A model generated the notes under the pieces. It saw only the letters and a program-made list of their open reading frames with translations, was not told the origin of the DNA and ran no database searches. A DNA stretch of 64,000 bases from Erythrobacter rubeus (GTDB lineage: Bacteria; Pseudomonadota; Alphaproteobacteria; Sphingomonadales; Sphingomonadaceae): NCBI RefSeq assembly GCF_014705715.1, contig NZ_JACXLC010000001.1, forward strand, positions 1,966,457 to 2,030,456, given 5' to 3'. Shown piece by piece: positions 8,895-19,175 of the stretch (its first letter is position 1; each line of letters begins with the position of its first letter). A program made the position numbers and the translations under genes.

Positions 8895-9751
8895 GCCGAG
8901 ACCTTCTCTTTAAGGCGGCGGATGCGCAGCGGTGAAAACGCGGCTTCCTGTTCGATCTCCGCGCGCCCCAGACGCGCCAGTTCCAGCGCCGCCACAAAGC
9001 TGGAAGCGAGCGCCGATTTGCGCAGCTCCGGTTCGGCATGGCGCGGGAGAAAATCCCGGATTTCCATCCATTCGAGCGTTACGCCGAGCATCGCCGAAAC
9101 CCGGTCCAGAGCGCTGTCGAGTGTCATAACCGGGCGGTCCGCAACGTGATAAATGCGCGGAGCGGTGCGAGCCTTGACCTGCCCGTAAGCCTGGATGAGC
9201 GAATAGGCATCGCTCTTCCACAGGGTCTTGCGATCGATCCGCAAGCCTTCGGGTGAGCCGCGCAGGAAAGTGTCGCGCCCAATCCGGTCGCGCCCCATCA
9301 GGCGCGCGGCAGCCTCTCGCATGGCGCCCAGTCGCTGAAGCCGCAATTGCAGGCGGAGCGCGAGCGCTTCGGGGCTCGGGTCTTCCTGCTCCTCCTTGGG
9401 CAGCAGCAGCGAAGACTTTAGATATGCAAGCCACGCCGCCATGACGAGATAATCGGCAGCCAGTTCCAGCCTGAGCTCTTCGGCTCGCTCGATATAGGTC
9501 AGATACTGATCGACGAGAGCGAGGATCGAAATCTGGCGCAGATCCACCTTCTGCCGCCGCGCGAGGTCGAGCAGCAGATCGAGCGGCCCTTCCCACCCGT
9601 CAAGCTCGAGATAGAGCGCCGCGTCGCCCGACTTGGCGCTTTGCCGGGCCGCGTCATCGTCGGCCCAGCCCTCCGGCATGAGCGCAGTCGGCTCTTCCGA
9701 GCCCGACGTGTCGCCATCGAACATGAAGCCGTCTTCGCTCTTATCGGTCAT
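8891..9751 (-). CDS. scpA: Segregation and condensation protein A (condensin kleisin)
   Basis: The 286-residue kleisin bridges SMC heads and recruits ScpB. Recognisable segments are the SMC-binding N-terminal region (LDGWEGPLDLLLDLARRQKV), DLRQISILALVDQYLTYIE, AADYLVMAAWLAYLKSSLLL and a C-terminal winged helix ending in AFSPLRIRRLKEK. An extra ~45 acidic residues precede the core. The start overlaps the nagZ stop by four bases, and the stop overlaps scpB likewise, so nagZ-scpA-scpB is one transcript. Confidence 0.95.
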   Translation of the reverse strand: MTDKSEDGFMFDGDTSGSEEPTALMPEGWADDDAARQSAKSGDAALYLELDGWEGPLDLLLDLARRQKVDLRQISILALVDQYLTYIERAEELRLELAADYLVMAAWLAYLKSSLLLPKEEQEDPSPEALALRLQLRLQRLGAMREAAARLMGRDRIGRDTFLRGSPEGLRIDRKTLWKSDAYSLIQAYGQVKARTAPRIYHVADRPVMTLDSALDRVSAMLGVTLEWMEIRDFLPRHAEPELRKSALASSFVAALELARLGRAEIEQEAAFSPLRIRRLKEKVSA

Positions 9752-10770
9752 GCCGCCTCTCCCGTCAGCGCGAGTAGCGCATCACGCTTGGCGAGCAATT
9801 CGGTTTGCTCATCGCTGAGACCATCAGAAACCCGGGTTTCGGCGAGCGCGCGCTCCAGCCGTGCGGCGGTCTTATCGGACATCGAGGGGAGCGCCTCGCA
9901 AATACCGACCATGTCGTCCATCTTCGCCCAGCAATTGAGCACAACATCGCACCCTGCAGCATGCGCACGGGCGGAACGCTCCGGGATCGTGCCTTCGAGC
10001 GCCTGCATGTCTATGTCGTCGGTAAGCAGCAACCCATCGAATCCAATTTCGCCGCGAATGATGTCGCGGATGATGGTCTCCGATAAAGTCGCCGGGTTCT
10101 CCGCGTCCCAAGCGGTGAAGAGCAGGTGCGCGGTCATCCCGATAGGCGCTTTGTTGAGCGTCCTGAACGGAGCGATATCGGTCTCCAATTCCTCGGCGCC
10201 TGCGGTCACTCTGGGCATTTCGTGGTGGCTGTCCACCGTGGCCCGGCCATGACCGGGCATATGCTTGAGGCAACCCGCCACCCCGCCCATCGCCATCCCG
10301 CCAAGCACCGCGCGGCCAAGCGCGGCAACCTGCATCGGATCGCTGCCAAGCGAGCGGTCACCGATGGCTTTGTCTGTTTCGGGCCGGCGGACGTCGAACG
10401 GTGAGTGGAAATCGACCGTGATCCCCATCGCCGACAATTCGAGTGCCATGGCCTGGGCATTCGCCCTAGCGGCTTCGATCGCGCTTGCAGGGGCGACCTT
10501 GTACAGAAGGTCGAAAGCCTCTCCCGCCGGATAGGCGGACCAGTGAGGTGGGCGAAGCCTGGCCACGCGTCCGCCTTCCTGGTCGATCGAAACCAGCAGG
10601 TGCTCACGGCCATGAATCGCGCGCAATTCGTCGGTGAGAGCGCGAAGCTGCTCTGCTGTCTCACAATTGCGCCCGAACAGGATGTAGCCCGCAGGATCCG
10701 CCTCGCGGAAGAACGCGCGCTCATCGGCCGTCAGCTTGGGCCCGGAACATCCGAATATCGCCGGAATCAT
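9748..10770 (-). CDS. nagZ: Beta-N-acetylhexosaminidase NagZ (glycoside hydrolase family 3)
   Basis: The 340-residue cytoplasmic enzyme removes GlcNAc from 1,6-anhydro-muropeptides during cell-wall recycling. The NagZ fingerprint is complete: KHMPGHGRATVDSHHEMP, with the Asp/His dyad loop that supplies the acid/base, and LLLTDDIDMQALEG with the catalytic Asp. The N-terminus (MIPAIFGCSGPKLTADERAFF) matches the family. It is the first gene of the overlapping nagZ-scpA-scpB set and follows the SPOR-domain gene by about 105 bp. Confidence 0.95.
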   Translation of the reverse strand: MIPAIFGCSGPKLTADERAFFREADPAGYILFGRNCETAEQLRALTDELRAIHGREHLLVSIDQEGGRVARLRPPHWSAYPAGEAFDLLYKVAPASAIEAARANAQAMALELSAMGITVDFHSPFDVRRPETDKAIGDRSLGSDPMQVAALGRAVLGGMAMGGVAGCLKHMPGHGRATVDSHHEMPRVTAGAEELETDIAPFRTLNKAPIGMTAHLLFTAWDAENPATLSETIIRDIIRGEIGFDGLLLTDDIDMQALEGTIPERSARAHAAGCDVVLNCWAKMDDMVGICEALPSMSDKTAARLERALAETRVSDGLSDEQTELLAKRDALLALTGEAA

Positions 10771-10875
10771 GCGCGAAGACTTGCAGGAGGCACACGGTCA
10801 GGCAAGCACGCTAACCTTCTAAAATGGGGAAACTAAGTGCCGATGTGCTCTTTGAGCGACGATTGGCGGGTTGGC

Positions 10876-11580
10876 TTACGACTTTACGGCGCAGTCCAGC
10901 CCGTCCTCTTTGACCTTGCGGCACAGCTCCACCGCCGAAGCGCGATCGGGCATCACCGCCTGAAGACGATAGACCGTGCTGCCGTCCACCACGGCTTCGA
11001 CCACACGATATTTTAGCCCATCGAGCACGTCGGTCTGCCGGGTCAAGGTCTGCCATCCGGTCCGCGCCCGCGACCGGGTGTTGTAGGCTGCCAACTGTAC
11101 GCCGACGCCTTGTAGCTCGCTCTGTCCCGCGCTTTCGGTCGGAGTATCTGCAACAGCGACACTCTCGGTGCCGGAGGAAGCATCGTCGGTAGCGGCATCC
11201 GCCACCTCCGTGTTGCGCACCTGCCCCTCGCGCACCTGCCCTTCTCCCACGGCAGGCGCGACATTGCCGGTTCCGGCAAATTCCTTGCCGCCAGGATCCT
11301 CCGGACGCTCCTTGATCGGGCCTTCGGGCGCCTCAATGATGCTGCCATCCGCAATGAGCTCGTCGTCGCTGGCGGCGTTCGTGAGCAAATAGATCGTGCC
11401 GACGATGCCGATCGCCAGAGCGACCAGGACGAGGGTGAACCCGATGATCTGTCCCTTGTCGACGCCGCCTGCGGCTTCGTCTTCCTCGTCGGCCTCAAGC
11501 CAGGGCAGGCTGTCGGCTTCCGACAGGTCAAGCTCGCCCTCGGTGTTGTCCCTGTTATCGAACTCAGCTTCGACCGACAT
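10876..11580 (-). CDS. Single-pass membrane protein with C-terminal SPOR domain
   Basis: The 234-residue protein has an acidic cytoplasmic N-terminus, one membrane helix at about residues 45-67 (IIGFTLVLVALAIGIVGTIYLL), a disordered periplasmic linker and a C-terminal SPOR domain (VQLAAYNTRSRARTGWQTLT ... YRLQAVMPDRASAVELCRKV). SPOR domains bind denuded glycan strands at the septum, so a cell-division role is likely. It lies between argS and nagZ, the common order in sphingomonads. It resembles FtsN/DedD in layout but I cannot assign either name. Confidence 0.88.
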   Translation of the reverse strand: MSVEAEFDNRDNTEGELDLSEADSLPWLEADEEDEAAGGVDKGQIIGFTLVLVALAIGIVGTIYLLTNAASDDELIADGSIIEAPEGPIKERPEDPGGKEFAGTGNVAPAVGEGQVREGQVRNTEVADAATDDASSGTESVAVADTPTESAGQSELQGVGVQLAAYNTRSRARTGWQTLTRQTDVLDGLKYRVVEAVVDGSTVYRLQAVMPDRASAVELCRKVKEDGLDCAVKS

Positions 11581-11631
11581 CGATCATGACCTTTCCATCA
11601 ACCCTGATTGCGGGATGAGGTTAGCTAACCG

Positions 11632-13380
11632 TCAGAGAGATTCAACGGCTTCCACACCCAGCACATCCAGTCCATTGCGGATCACCTGCCCGATTGCCTG
11701 CGCGAGGAAAAGCCTCGCCTGCGTCAAAGCTTTGTCGTGTTCCACGATGAACCGCTTCTGCGGATCGTCGTTACCTAAATTCCAGAACGCGTGCAGTTCG
11801 GCAGCGAGATCATAGAGATAGAAAGCAATCCGGTGCGCCTCGCGCGCTTTCGCTGCGGATTCGATTATACGCGGGAATTGCGCGGCGGTGCGGATCAGAG
11901 CCAGCTCCTCGTCCCCCAAAAGGTCGAGCGATTCCGCCGAGGGTTCGAAACCTGCATCTTTCGCTTTTCGCAAAGTCGAGCGGACACGTGCGTGCGCGTA
12001 TTGGACGTAGAAAACCGGATTGTCCTTCGACGCCTCAACCACCTTGGCAAAGTCGAATTCCATTTGCGCTTCGGGTTTTCTGCTCAGCATGGTGAAGCGC
12101 ACGACGTCGCGCCCGACTTCCTCGATCATGTCGGCGATAGTGATGAAATTGCCCGAGCGTTTGGACATTTTCACCGGCTCGCCGCCGCGCATCAGCTGAA
12201 CCATCTGGACCAGCTTTACGTCGAACGGGATCGGAGTGCCCTGCCCTTCGGAAAGCGCCGCAACGGCAGCCTTGATCCGCTTGACCGTTCCCGCATGATC
12301 CGCGCCCCAGATGTCGATCAATTCGTCGGCGTTCTCCGCCTTCTGCATGTGATAGGCGAGATCCGCACCGAAATAGGTCCACGTGCCGTTCGATTTCTTG
12401 ATCGGGCGATCCTGATCGTCGCCGAACCGGGTCGAACGGAACAGGGGAAGCTCGACCGGCTCCCAATCGTCTGGCGGAGCCTTGCCCTTGGGCGCTTCAA
12501 GCACACCGTCATAGACGAGATCGTGCGCGCGCAGCCACGCTTCGGCTTCGTCCGGCTTTCCGGCGAGATGCAGCGCCGCCTCGGACGAAAACACATCGTG
12601 ATGGATCCCAAGCATGGCGAGATCGGACTTGATGAGGTCCATCATCTTTTCGACCGCCTCTGCGCGGAAATACGGCAGCCATTCCTCTTCCGGCTCCCCC
12701 AGCTGCTTGTCCCCCAGCTCCTTCGCGAGGTATTCGCCGATCGGTTTGAGGTAGTCTCCGGGATAAAGGCCTTCGGGAATCTCGCCGATATCCTCGCCCA
12801 GCGCTTCGCGGTAACGAAGGTGCGCCGAGCGGGCGAGCACATCGACCTGTCCGCCCGCATCGTTAATGTAATACTCGCGCGTCACCTTGTGACCTGCAAA
12901 TTCGAGGAGGCTGGCGAGGGCATCCCCCACCACCGCGCCGCGGCAATGACCCATATGCATAGGACCGGTGGGGTTCGCCGAGACGTACTCGACATTGACA
13001 ACCCGTCCCTCGCCCATCGAGGAGCGCCCGTAATCATCGCCCGAGCTTTGAATGGTGGTAAGTTCCGCCAGCCATTCCGAATGCTCCAGCCGCAGATTGA
13101 TGAAACCCGGACCGGCAATCTGTGCGCTGGTCACGCTTGGCTCGGCTTCCAGTTTTGCAACGATCTGCTCGGCAAGCGCGCGCGGATTTGTCTTCGCCGG
13201 TTTCGCGAGCACCATCGCGGCATTGGTCGCCAGATCGCCATGCGAAGGATCTCGGGGCGGCTCCACCGCAACATTGGCAAAGCTCGTATCGGCGGGAAGC
13301 GCGCCTTCGGCCGCCAATGCGGCAAGCACAGCTTCGATTTTGGCTGCATAGGCAGCGTAAAGAGTTTTGTTCTCGGTCAT
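11632..13380 (-). CDS. argS: Arginyl-tRNA synthetase
   Basis: The 582-residue class I synthetase charges tRNA-Arg. It shows the N-terminal Add-1 domain, the HIGH motif as HMGHCRGA within [15 protein letters not shown], the KMSKS-equivalent KMSKRSGN, and the C-terminal DALR anticodon-binding domain ending in [14 protein letters not shown] 13380 ([18 protein letters not shown]) is chosen over an in-frame start 31 codons upstream, because the family begins here and the upstream residues look non-coding. It heads the minus-strand run toward the SPOR protein. Confidence 0.97.
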   Translation of the reverse strand: MTENKTLYAAYAAKIEAVLAALAAEGALPADTSFANVAVEPPRDPSHGDLATNAAMVLAKPAKTNPRALAEQIVAKLEAEPSVTSAQIAGPGFINLRLEHSEWLAELTTIQSSGDDYGRSSMGEGRVVNVEYVSANPTGPMHMGHCRGAVVGDALASLLEFAGHKVTREYYINDAGGQVDVLARSAHLRYREALGEDIGEIPEGLYPGDYLKPIGEYLAKELGDKQLGEPEEEWLPYFRAEAVEKMMDLIKSDLAMLGIHHDVFSSEAALHLAGKPDEAEAWLRAHDLVYDGVLEAPKGKAPPDDWEPVELPLFRSTRFGDDQDRPIKKSNGTWTYFGADLAYHMQKAENADELIDIWGADHAGTVKRIKAAVAALSEGQGTPIPFDVKLVQMVQLMRGGEPVKMSKRSGNFITIADMIEEVGRDVVRFTMLSRKPEAQMEFDFAKVVEASKDNPVFYVQYAHARVRSTLRKAKDAGFEPSAESLDLLGDEELALIRTAAQFPRIIESAAKAREAHRIAFYLYDLAAELHAFWNLGNDDPQKRFIVEHDKALTQARLFLAQAIGQVIRNGLDVLGVEAVESL

Positions 13381-13531
13381 TTCATCGGCGCAGTTAGCGG
13401 AAAGTGAAAAGGGGACAAAGGCCGAAAATCGATCGGCGCGTCGGGCACGAAAGACCGCGCAGCGGTTCGACACCAGCTTATCCGGTTTGTCTGGTTGAGG
13501 ATTTCACATGCCGCGTGGCATGCGAAAGAGC

Positions 13532-14182
13532 TTAGCGCGTAGCGTTGTAAGCCAGTTGATCCTCGGTCAGCTGGAAACCGATCAGCATGTCGAAGCTGGT
13601 TCGCTGAATCGCCGTCCTGACTTCAGGCGCTGACAGGGGATCGAGCGCGGCATCGACATCTCCGGGGCGGCGGCGACGCGTAATCTTCTCGCGGATATCC
13701 GCCGGGAGGGTCGCCGCAGCGCGATCCACGAAGGAGCCGGCCTTGGCCGAAGCGCTCGCGCGTTCCTGACCGTCGGCGAAGTTCAACGTGACCTGCCCAA
13801 CCCGCTTCGTCACCACGGCGCTGCCGCCGCGAAGCACGGTAACGAAATAAGGTAGCGTAACCGTGCGGGCACCACTCACATCGGCGCGGCGGGCGTTCAC
13901 GTCGAACGTGGCCTCGCTATAGACGCGCTCGCCGGACTCATCACAGCTCGAACGCAAGTTCGTCATCGAAGCAGTCATGTCGAGATTGTCGACGGTCGGG
14001 CTGCCCGCAGTGCGGAACACGGTCACGTCGCCGGTGTAATCGGGAATCCCGACAGCCGGGCAAGACGATAGCACCGCGGTAATACCCACGCCCTGGTCGA
14101 TCACCAGGTCGCCTTCACCGGCGCATCCTGCCAATGCAGCAGCCAGCGCAGCAGCGCCAAAAACACGGGTGCGAAATGCCAT
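13532..14182 (-). CDS. Predicted lipoprotein of unknown function
   Basis: The 216-residue protein starts with a lipoprotein signal (RVFGAAALAAALAGC; lipobox LAGC, lipidated Cys near residue 19), so it is probably membrane-anchored in the periplasm. The rest is beta-rich (VFRTAGSPTVDNLDMTAS, ARTVTLPYFVTVLRGGSAVV) with a Cys in CDESGERVYSEATFDV. I do not recognise a named domain. ATG 14182 is used, with AAGGA about 12 bases upstream; a GTG three codons earlier has no room for a ribosome site. It is divergent from ispH. Confidence 0.72.
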   Translation of the reverse strand: MAFRTRVFGAAALAAALAGCAGEGDLVIDQGVGITAVLSSCPAVGIPDYTGDVTVFRTAGSPTVDNLDMTASMTNLRSSCDESGERVYSEATFDVNARRADVSGARTVTLPYFVTVLRGGSAVVTKRVGQVTLNFADGQERASASAKAGSFVDRAAATLPADIREKITRRRRPGDVDAALDPLSAPEVRTAIQRTSFDMLIGFQLTEDQLAYNATR

Positions 14183-14287
14183 GAAAAACACGTCCTTGAA
14201 TTATCGATCCTGTGAGCCGCTGCACAATCGGCGCGGCAATCGCTCTCGCCCTAGCGGTGCGCGCAGCAAAGCGCTAGAGGGTGGGAC

Positions 14288-15277
14288 ATGAACGCGCCCT
14301 TTCCCACTTCCGACACCGCCGGCGGTAAGGATACCTCCGCCGACGAACCGCTCAACCTGCTCATCGCTGCGCCGCGCGGCTTTTGCGCCGGGGTGGATAG
14401 GGCGATCGAAATCGTCGAAAAGTCGCTCGAGCGCTATGGAGCTCCGGTCTATGTCCGGCACGAAATCGTCCACAACAAATATGTCGTCGAAGGGCTGAAA
14501 GCCAAAGGCGCCATTTTTGTCGAGGAACTGGACGAGGTTCCAGCCGATGCACCGGTCGTTTTCAGCGCGCATGGCGTGCCAAAATCGGTGCCCGCAGAGG
14601 CGGAGCGGCGCAACATGATCTATCTCGACGCGACCTGCCCGTTGGTTTCGAAAGTGCATCGTCAGGCCGAACGCCAGATCGAGAAGAACCGCCACATCAT
14701 CTTCGTCGGCCACGAAGGGCACCCTGAGGTCATTGGCACCATGGGCCAGGTAGAACCCGGTCAGATGACGCTGGTGGAAACGATCGAGGATGTCGAAAAG
14801 CTTCCTTTCGATAGCGACGACGAGCTGGCCTATCTTACCCAAACGACGCTCTCGGTGGACGACACCGCAGAAGTGATTGCCGCGCTCGAATGGCGCTTTC
14901 CCAATATCAGCGGCCCGAAAGCGGAGGACATCTGCTACGCCACCTCCAACCGGCAGGCGGCAGTCAAGGACCTCGCGCCGGATTGCGATCTCGTGCTTGT
15001 GATCGGCGCGCCCAATTCTTCGAACTCGCTGCGCCTCGTCGAAGTGTCGGAGCGGCTGGGGACACCCGCCAAGCTGATCCAGCGCGCCGATGAGATCGAA
15101 CCGTCATGGCTGGACGGTGTGAAGACCCTGGGCCTTACGGCAGGCGCATCGGCACCCGAAGTCCTCGTTCGCGAAGTGGTCGATGCCCTGGGCAAATTGC
15201 GACCGATAGAGGAGCAGACCATTACCGCCGCGGAAGAGAAGATGGTGTTCAAACTCCCACGGCAACTGACCGAATAA
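14288..15277 (+). CDS. ispH: 4-hydroxy-3-methylbut-2-enyl diphosphate reductase (IspH/LytB)
   Basis: The 329-residue 4Fe-4S enzyme makes IPP and DMAPP in the last step of the MEP isoprenoid pathway. The three cluster cysteines sit in [24 protein letters not shown] and [13 protein letters not shown]. The conserved Glu/His proton-relay region ([22 protein letters not shown]) is present. A clear ribosome site (GAGGGTGGG) precedes ATG 14288. It leads a forward group with the homoserine kinase gene 19 bases downstream, a neighbourhood common in sphingomonads. Confidence 0.97.
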   Translation: MNAPFPTSDTAGGKDTSADEPLNLLIAAPRGFCAGVDRAIEIVEKSLERYGAPVYVRHEIVHNKYVVEGLKAKGAIFVEELDEVPADAPVVFSAHGVPKSVPAEAERRNMIYLDATCPLVSKVHRQAERQIEKNRHIIFVGHEGHPEVIGTMGQVEPGQMTLVETIEDVEKLPFDSDDELAYLTQTTLSVDDTAEVIAALEWRFPNISGPKAEDICYATSNRQAAVKDLAPDCDLVLVIGAPNSSNSLRLVEVSERLGTPAKLIQRADEIEPSWLDGVKTLGLTAGASAPEVLVREVVDALGKLRPIEEQTITAAEEKMVFKLPRQLTE

Positions 15278-15296
15278 GAGGGAAAAGCACGCGCTC

Positions 15297-16271
15297 ATGG
15301 CGGTCTACACGCATCTTGGCGCTGAGGAGCTTTCCGCACTCATTTCCCAATACGATGTCGGCGCGCTGGTCTCCGCCAAAGGTATCGCGGAAGGCGTGTC
15401 CAATTCCAATTGGCTCATCGAAACGACGGGCCCGGAGGGAACGGGCGCGCGCTACATCCTGACGATGTATGAGCGGCGCATCGAGCTTTCCGATCTCCCT
15501 TATTTCCTCGGTCTGCTCGATCACTTGTCCGAAAAAGGCTGTCCGGTGCCGCGCACGATCCACGACCGCGATGGATCTGCGTACCGGATGAAGCGGGGCA
15601 AGGCCGTCGCTCTAATAGAATTCCTGCCGGGCGTTTCGCCCACACAGCCGAGCCCCGAGCAGGCTGGCGCGGTAGGGCGAGTGCTCGCCGACATGCATCT
15701 TGCAAGCAGGGACTTCGCACGCAGCCGCACCAATACGATGAGCTTTCCCGACAACCTTGTCTTGCTCGAGCGATGCGGCGCGGATCGGTTGGCCCGGATC
15801 GATCCCGGTCTGCCTTCCATGCTCGGGCCTGCCCGCGCTGCGGCGGAGCTCGATCTGTCTCGGTTGCCTCACGCCAGCATCCACGCCGACCTCTTCCCGG
15901 ACAATGTGCTGATGCTGGGCGAGCAGGTCACCGGCCTGATCGATTTCTACTTCGCCTGCACCGGCTCCATGGCGCTCGATCTCGCGACCACGCACGCAGC
16001 ATGGTGCTTCGACCGCGAGAACCGCTACCGCGCCGACCTCGGTGCGGCGCTAATCGCGGGATACGAGAGCGTGCGGCCGCTCGGCGCTCAAGAGCGCGAA
16101 CTGCTTCCGGAAATTGCCAAGGGCGCCGCCTTGCGCTTCGTCGCGAGCCGTGCCGAAGATTGGCTCGACACGCCGGACGATGCGCTTGTGACGAGGAAGG
16201 ATCCGATGCAATTTGTTGCAAGATGGCACGTCTATGACGATCTAGGCGAAAAGCTGTTTGACCGAACCTAG
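15297..16271 (+). CDS. thrB: Homoserine kinase, APH-fold type (ThrB II)
   Basis: The 324-residue kinase has the aminoglycoside-phosphotransferase fold used by alphaproteobacterial homoserine kinases, not the GHMP type of E. coli. The Brenner motif holding the catalytic Asp is [15 protein letters not shown], followed by the Mg-binding [18 protein letters not shown]. The N-terminus ([17 protein letters not shown]) is characteristic of this group. It phosphorylates homoserine in threonine synthesis. The ribosome site AAGAGGGAAAAG lies upstream. Its stop is ten bases before the rnhA start. Confidence 0.93.
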   Translation: MAVYTHLGAEELSALISQYDVGALVSAKGIAEGVSNSNWLIETTGPEGTGARYILTMYERRIELSDLPYFLGLLDHLSEKGCPVPRTIHDRDGSAYRMKRGKAVALIEFLPGVSPTQPSPEQAGAVGRVLADMHLASRDFARSRTNTMSFPDNLVLLERCGADRLARIDPGLPSMLGPARAAAELDLSRLPHASIHADLFPDNVLMLGEQVTGLIDFYFACTGSMALDLATTHAAWCFDRENRYRADLGAALIAGYESVRPLGAQERELLPEIAKGAALRFVASRAEDWLDTPDDALVTRKDPMQFVARWHVYDDLGEKLFDRT

Positions 16272-16281
16272 AGACGAACAG

Positions 16282-16758
16282 ATGAAGCGCCCGATGAAGC
16301 AAGTCGAGATTTTCACTGACGGAGCCTGCAAGGGCAATCCCGGCCCGGGCGGCTGGGGCGCGCTGCTGCGCATGGGCGCGCACGAAAAAGAGCTGTCCGG
16401 CGGCGAAAGTGACACGACCAACAATCGCATGGAAATGACCGCCGTCATCAAGGGGCTCGGCGCGCTGATCGAGCCGTGCAAGGTCGATCTCTATTCGGAC
16501 AGCAAATACGTCCTCGACGGCATTACGAAATGGGTCGATGGCTGGCAGAAACGCGGCTGGGTGACGGCCAGCAAGAAGCCGGTGCGCAATGCCGATCTAT
16601 GGCACGAACTCATCGATGTGTCCGCTCGCCACGAGGTGGACTGGCACTGGGTGAAGGGCCACAACGGTCACCCGGAAAACGAGCGCGTCGATCAACTTGC
16701 GAGCGATGAGGCGGAGCGTGCCGCCATCGCAGAAGGCGAAGAACAAGCATCGCAATAA
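16282..16758 (+). CDS. rnhA: Ribonuclease HI
   Basis: The 158-residue endonuclease cuts RNA in RNA:DNA hybrids. All catalytic residues are visible: Asp in [16 protein letters not shown], Glu in NNRMEMTAV, Asp in [10 protein letters not shown], and the last Asp in NERVDQLA, plus the flexible His loop KGHNGHPEN. The basic handle ([15 protein letters not shown]) is present. ATG 16282 has a purine-rich site (AGAGACGAACAG); a TTG inside the thrB end and an ATG at 16294 are alternatives. The gene is followed at once by a bidirectional terminator. Confidence 0.96.
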   Translation: MKRPMKQVEIFTDGACKGNPGPGGWGALLRMGAHEKELSGGESDTTNNRMEMTAVIKGLGALIEPCKVDLYSDSKYVLDGITKWVDGWQKRGWVTASKKPVRNADLWHELIDVSARHEVDWHWVKGHNGHPENERVDQLASDEAERAAIAEGEEQASQ

Positions 16759-16793
16759 AAACGGGCGCTACCCCGCAAAGAGCGCGCCCGTTT
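16759..16793. terminator. Bidirectional rho-independent terminator between rnhA and the YegP-like gene
   Basis: A perfect 10-bp stem (AAACGGGCGC at 16759-16768 pairing with GCGCCCGTTT at 16784-16793) with a 15-base loop sits between two converging genes. Its ends are A-rich on one side and T-rich on the other, so it can serve both strands. Confidence 0.85.
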
Positions 16794-16811
16794 CAGTGAT
16801 CAGGCCAAGGC

Positions 16812-16988
16812 TCAGCTGTTGTCTTCGACAGGCGCACCCGGACCGTTCTTCTGGATGGAAGCGATCGCGTTCTTCGCGCTGTCCTTGCTCGAATAACCTT
16901 CGGTCGAAAACATGATTTCCGAATTGTATTTGAAGCGCACACGGAACTCGCCTGCTTTGTCCTTATAGATCTCGAACTTGTGAGCCAT
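16812..16988 (-). CDS. YegP/DUF1508-family small protein
   Basis: The 58-residue protein (starts MAHKFEIYKDKAGEFRVRF, contains FSTEGYSSKDSAKNAIASI) has the single-repeat DUF1508 fold seen in YegP: a short beta-sheet with the aromatic YKDKAGEFRVRFKYN strand pair and the helix SKDSAKNAI. The biochemical role is not established. A strong ribosome site (AGAGAGGG) is placed eight bases before ATG 16988. E. coli YegP carries two such repeats; this has one, as in many alphaproteobacteria. It converges with rnhA across the terminator and is easily missed because of its size. Confidence 0.85.
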   Translation of the reverse strand: MAHKFEIYKDKAGEFRVRFKYNSEIMFSTEGYSSKDSAKNAIASIQKNGPGAPVEDNS

Positions 16989-17052
16989 TCTGACATTCCC
17001 TCTCTTGGTTATCGAAACTCGCGCCTCACCTTACAGATTCGAAAAGGTTTGA

Positions 17053-18177
17053 CTAGCCGCCCGCAAGAATTGCTGCCTCATGAAAGCGCGAAGGGCTGTA
17101 AACCGCGCGGTCGATCTGTGATGTCAGCTCATCCGCCCCTTGCCCCAGCATAATCTGCGCGCCCAGCCGGGCAGCTGCTGGCGCGGTCTGAATTCCGAAA
17201 CCGCCCTGCCCTGCGAACCACGCGAAGCCGCTCATCTCAGGATCGGGCCCATAGACCGGCAGACGGTCGGGGGCGAAACTGCGCAAACCCGCCCAGCGAC
17301 GCTCCACCGCCTCGATGTCCCAATCGGTCACTTGCTGGAACCGGTCGATAACCCGGGCGACGTCGATTTCTTCGGGCGAGGCATCGCATGCTTCGGTTGG
17401 GACCTCATCGTGCGGGCTCAGCCAGAGGCGGCCATTGTCGGGCTTGAAATAGAACGCGCCATTGATGTCGAGCACCAGCGGCTGGTCGGACACAGCTTCC
17501 GGAGAAACGCGGAGCTGTACAACTGTCCTGCGCTTCGGATCGATACCGAGCGGACGTGCTCCTGCCAGCCTTGCCACACTGTCCGCCCACGCGCCGGCAG
17601 CGTTGACGATGGTGGTGGCAGAGTAGCTATCGCCGCGCTCGGTGATGGCTTCCCAGCCTTCGGCGGTCCGGTTGAGCAACGCCACGCGGGCGCGGCAGAC
17701 GATCTTTGCACCCACCTGCTTCACCGCTTTCAAGTAGTGTTGGTGCAGCCCCGCGACATCGATATCGGCGCAAGCCGGTTCCCAGATCGCATCGCACCAC
17801 TCTTCGCGCATGTGGGGTACCCGCTGCGTCAATTCCTCCCGCCCCAGACGCTGAATGGTCACGCCGGTGCCGGAAAAGGATTCGACAAATGCGTCGAGCT
17901 TGCCGCGGTCCTGATGCCTGCCGACATAGAGCGCGCCGCGCGGCGAAAGAAAGCCGTGCTCGCGCAGGTAGTTTCCGGATGCGAGCGTCAGGGGAACGAC
18001 ACCCGGGCCGCCATAGCATTCCTCCCAGAAAGCGGCCGAGCGGCCGGTCGAATGATATCCGGGTGCATCTTCTGCTTCGAGCACGAGCACACTTGCATGC
18101 GGCGCCAGCTCGGCCGCGATGCTTGCGCCGGCCATGCCAGCACCGATCACGGCAAAATCGTAGTGAGCGCGCGCCAT
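17053..18177 (-). CDS. FAD-dependent oxidoreductase, DadA/DauA (D-amino-acid dehydrogenase) family
   Basis: The 374-residue flavoprotein has the ADP-binding loop (FAVIGAGMAGASIAAEL), the second FAD motif with the GYHSTGRSAAFW signature typical of D-arginine dehydrogenase-like enzymes, the NAAGAWADSVA segment and a C-terminal FAD-contact region (GQGGFGIQTAPAAARLGAQI). It probably oxidises a D-amino acid or related amine and passes electrons to the respiratory chain or oxygen; the substrate is inferred only by family resemblance. The start lies five bases after the stop of the lysophospholipase-like gene, so they form an operon. Confidence 0.85.
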   Translation of the reverse strand: MARAHYDFAVIGAGMAGASIAAELAPHASVLVLEAEDAPGYHSTGRSAAFWEECYGGPGVVPLTLASGNYLREHGFLSPRGALYVGRHQDRGKLDAFVESFSGTGVTIQRLGREELTQRVPHMREEWCDAIWEPACADIDVAGLHQHYLKAVKQVGAKIVCRARVALLNRTAEGWEAITERGDSYSATTIVNAAGAWADSVARLAGARPLGIDPKRRTVVQLRVSPEAVSDQPLVLDINGAFYFKPDNGRLWLSPHDEVPTEACDASPEEIDVARVIDRFQQVTDWDIEAVERRWAGLRSFAPDRLPVYGPDPEMSGFAWFAGQGGFGIQTAPAAARLGAQIMLGQGADELTSQIDRAVYSPSRFHEAAILAGG

Positions 18178-18182
18178 TGCTA

Positions 18183-19175
18183 TCAGGCAGGGCTCGCCGG
18201 GGCGTGCTTGTCGAGGAACTCGGCAATCGCCTGCATCGCCGCGCCGCGCACCTCGTCAACCTCGCGCAGGATTTCGTGCGCCGCCTCGTCCCCGAACTCC
18301 ACGAGCTCCCCGCCAAGAAGGCGCTTGGCAGCGCGTACATTGGCAGGATGGCTGACGAGTTTGTCCGCGCTGGTCGACACGATCAGCACCGGTGTGGCCA
18401 CGCTTTCGAGCGCGCCCGGTTTTTCAAGCTCGCGCCAGGACGCATAGGCACGCTCCACCCAGCGCCAGCTTGCAGGACCCATCACCAGCTCCGGGCGGTG
18501 GTCGCGCCACCATTGCTCGTCGTCATAGCGATCCGGATCGTGGGTGAGCAGCGTTGCCCGCCCGGTCGGAAGTTCACCCGGCTTCTCGCTCCACTTCCAC
18601 GCCTGCCGGGTTGGATCACCGACCTTGGTCATCATGGTCGCGACGCCGTGGAGCATCGGCAAGGGAAGCGGCGGCCCGTTCATGCCGAGCATCGGCGCGC
18701 TCAGGAACACGGCCTGCGGATCCACTCGTTTATCGACAAGCGCGCGCATGACCAGGTGCCCGCCCATCGAATGCGCTGCAAGCACATGGGGGCCCGGCGT
18801 CTCCGCTTTCCACGACTCCCAAAATTCACCCAGATCCTCGATCCAGATGCCAAAGTCCTCGATGTGCCCGGTGACTGCGTCCTTGCCCAGCCTTCCGCTG
18901 CCCGCCTGTCCGCGCCAATCGGCGGCGGTCACACGCCAGCCGGCGCGGTGCCATTCCTCCAGGCTTTCGAGATACTTTTCGTAATTGTCCCCGCGTCCGG
19001 GAAGGAACAGGATCGACCCGCGAACCCGCTCGGCACCTCCTGGCCAGTCAATGCGGCGAAGCCTGTGGCCGTCGCGAGTCTCCCAGATCGCCTCATTGGC
19101 AGTCGGCGGAATTATACGCCGGTCGATGACCGTTTTCGCAGCGGGCTTGCTGGTAACTGAAGAAGCTTTGCTCAC
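18183..19175 (-). CDS. Alpha/beta hydrolase, lysophospholipase/monoacylglycerol lipase-like
   Basis: The 330-residue hydrolase has the nucleophile elbow AAHSMGGHLVM (Ser), the oxyanion segment ILFLPGRGDNYEKY, an acid region near VLIVSTSADKLVS and a C-terminal His in GDEAAHEILREVD. The layout matches the PldB/serine aminopeptidase S33 group, which cleaves lysophospholipids or monoacylglycerols. No signal peptide is apparent, so it is probably cytoplasmic. It is upstream of and nearly contiguous with the FAD oxidoreductase, and divergent from cpaA across about 110 bp. Confidence 0.85.
   Translation of the reverse strand: MSKASSVTSKPAAKTVIDRRIIPPTANEAIWETRDGHRLRRIDWPGGAERVRGSILFLPGRGDNYEKYLESLEEWHRAGWRVTAADWRGQAGSGRLGKDAVTGHIEDFGIWIEDLGEFWESWKAETPGPHVLAAHSMGGHLVMRALVDKRVDPQAVFLSAPMLGMNGPPLPLPMLHGVATMMTKVGDPTRQAWKWSEKPGELPTGRATLLTHDPDRYDDEQWWRDHRPELVMGPASWRWVERAYASWRELEKPGALESVATPVLIVSTSADKLVSHPANVRAAKRLLGGELVEFGDEAAHEILREVDEVRGAAMQAIAEFLDKHAPASPA

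Noticed and set aside
11791..13407. 538-codon forward frame opposite argS
   Set aside because: Antisense to argS, whose catalytic motifs are complete; no independent signal.
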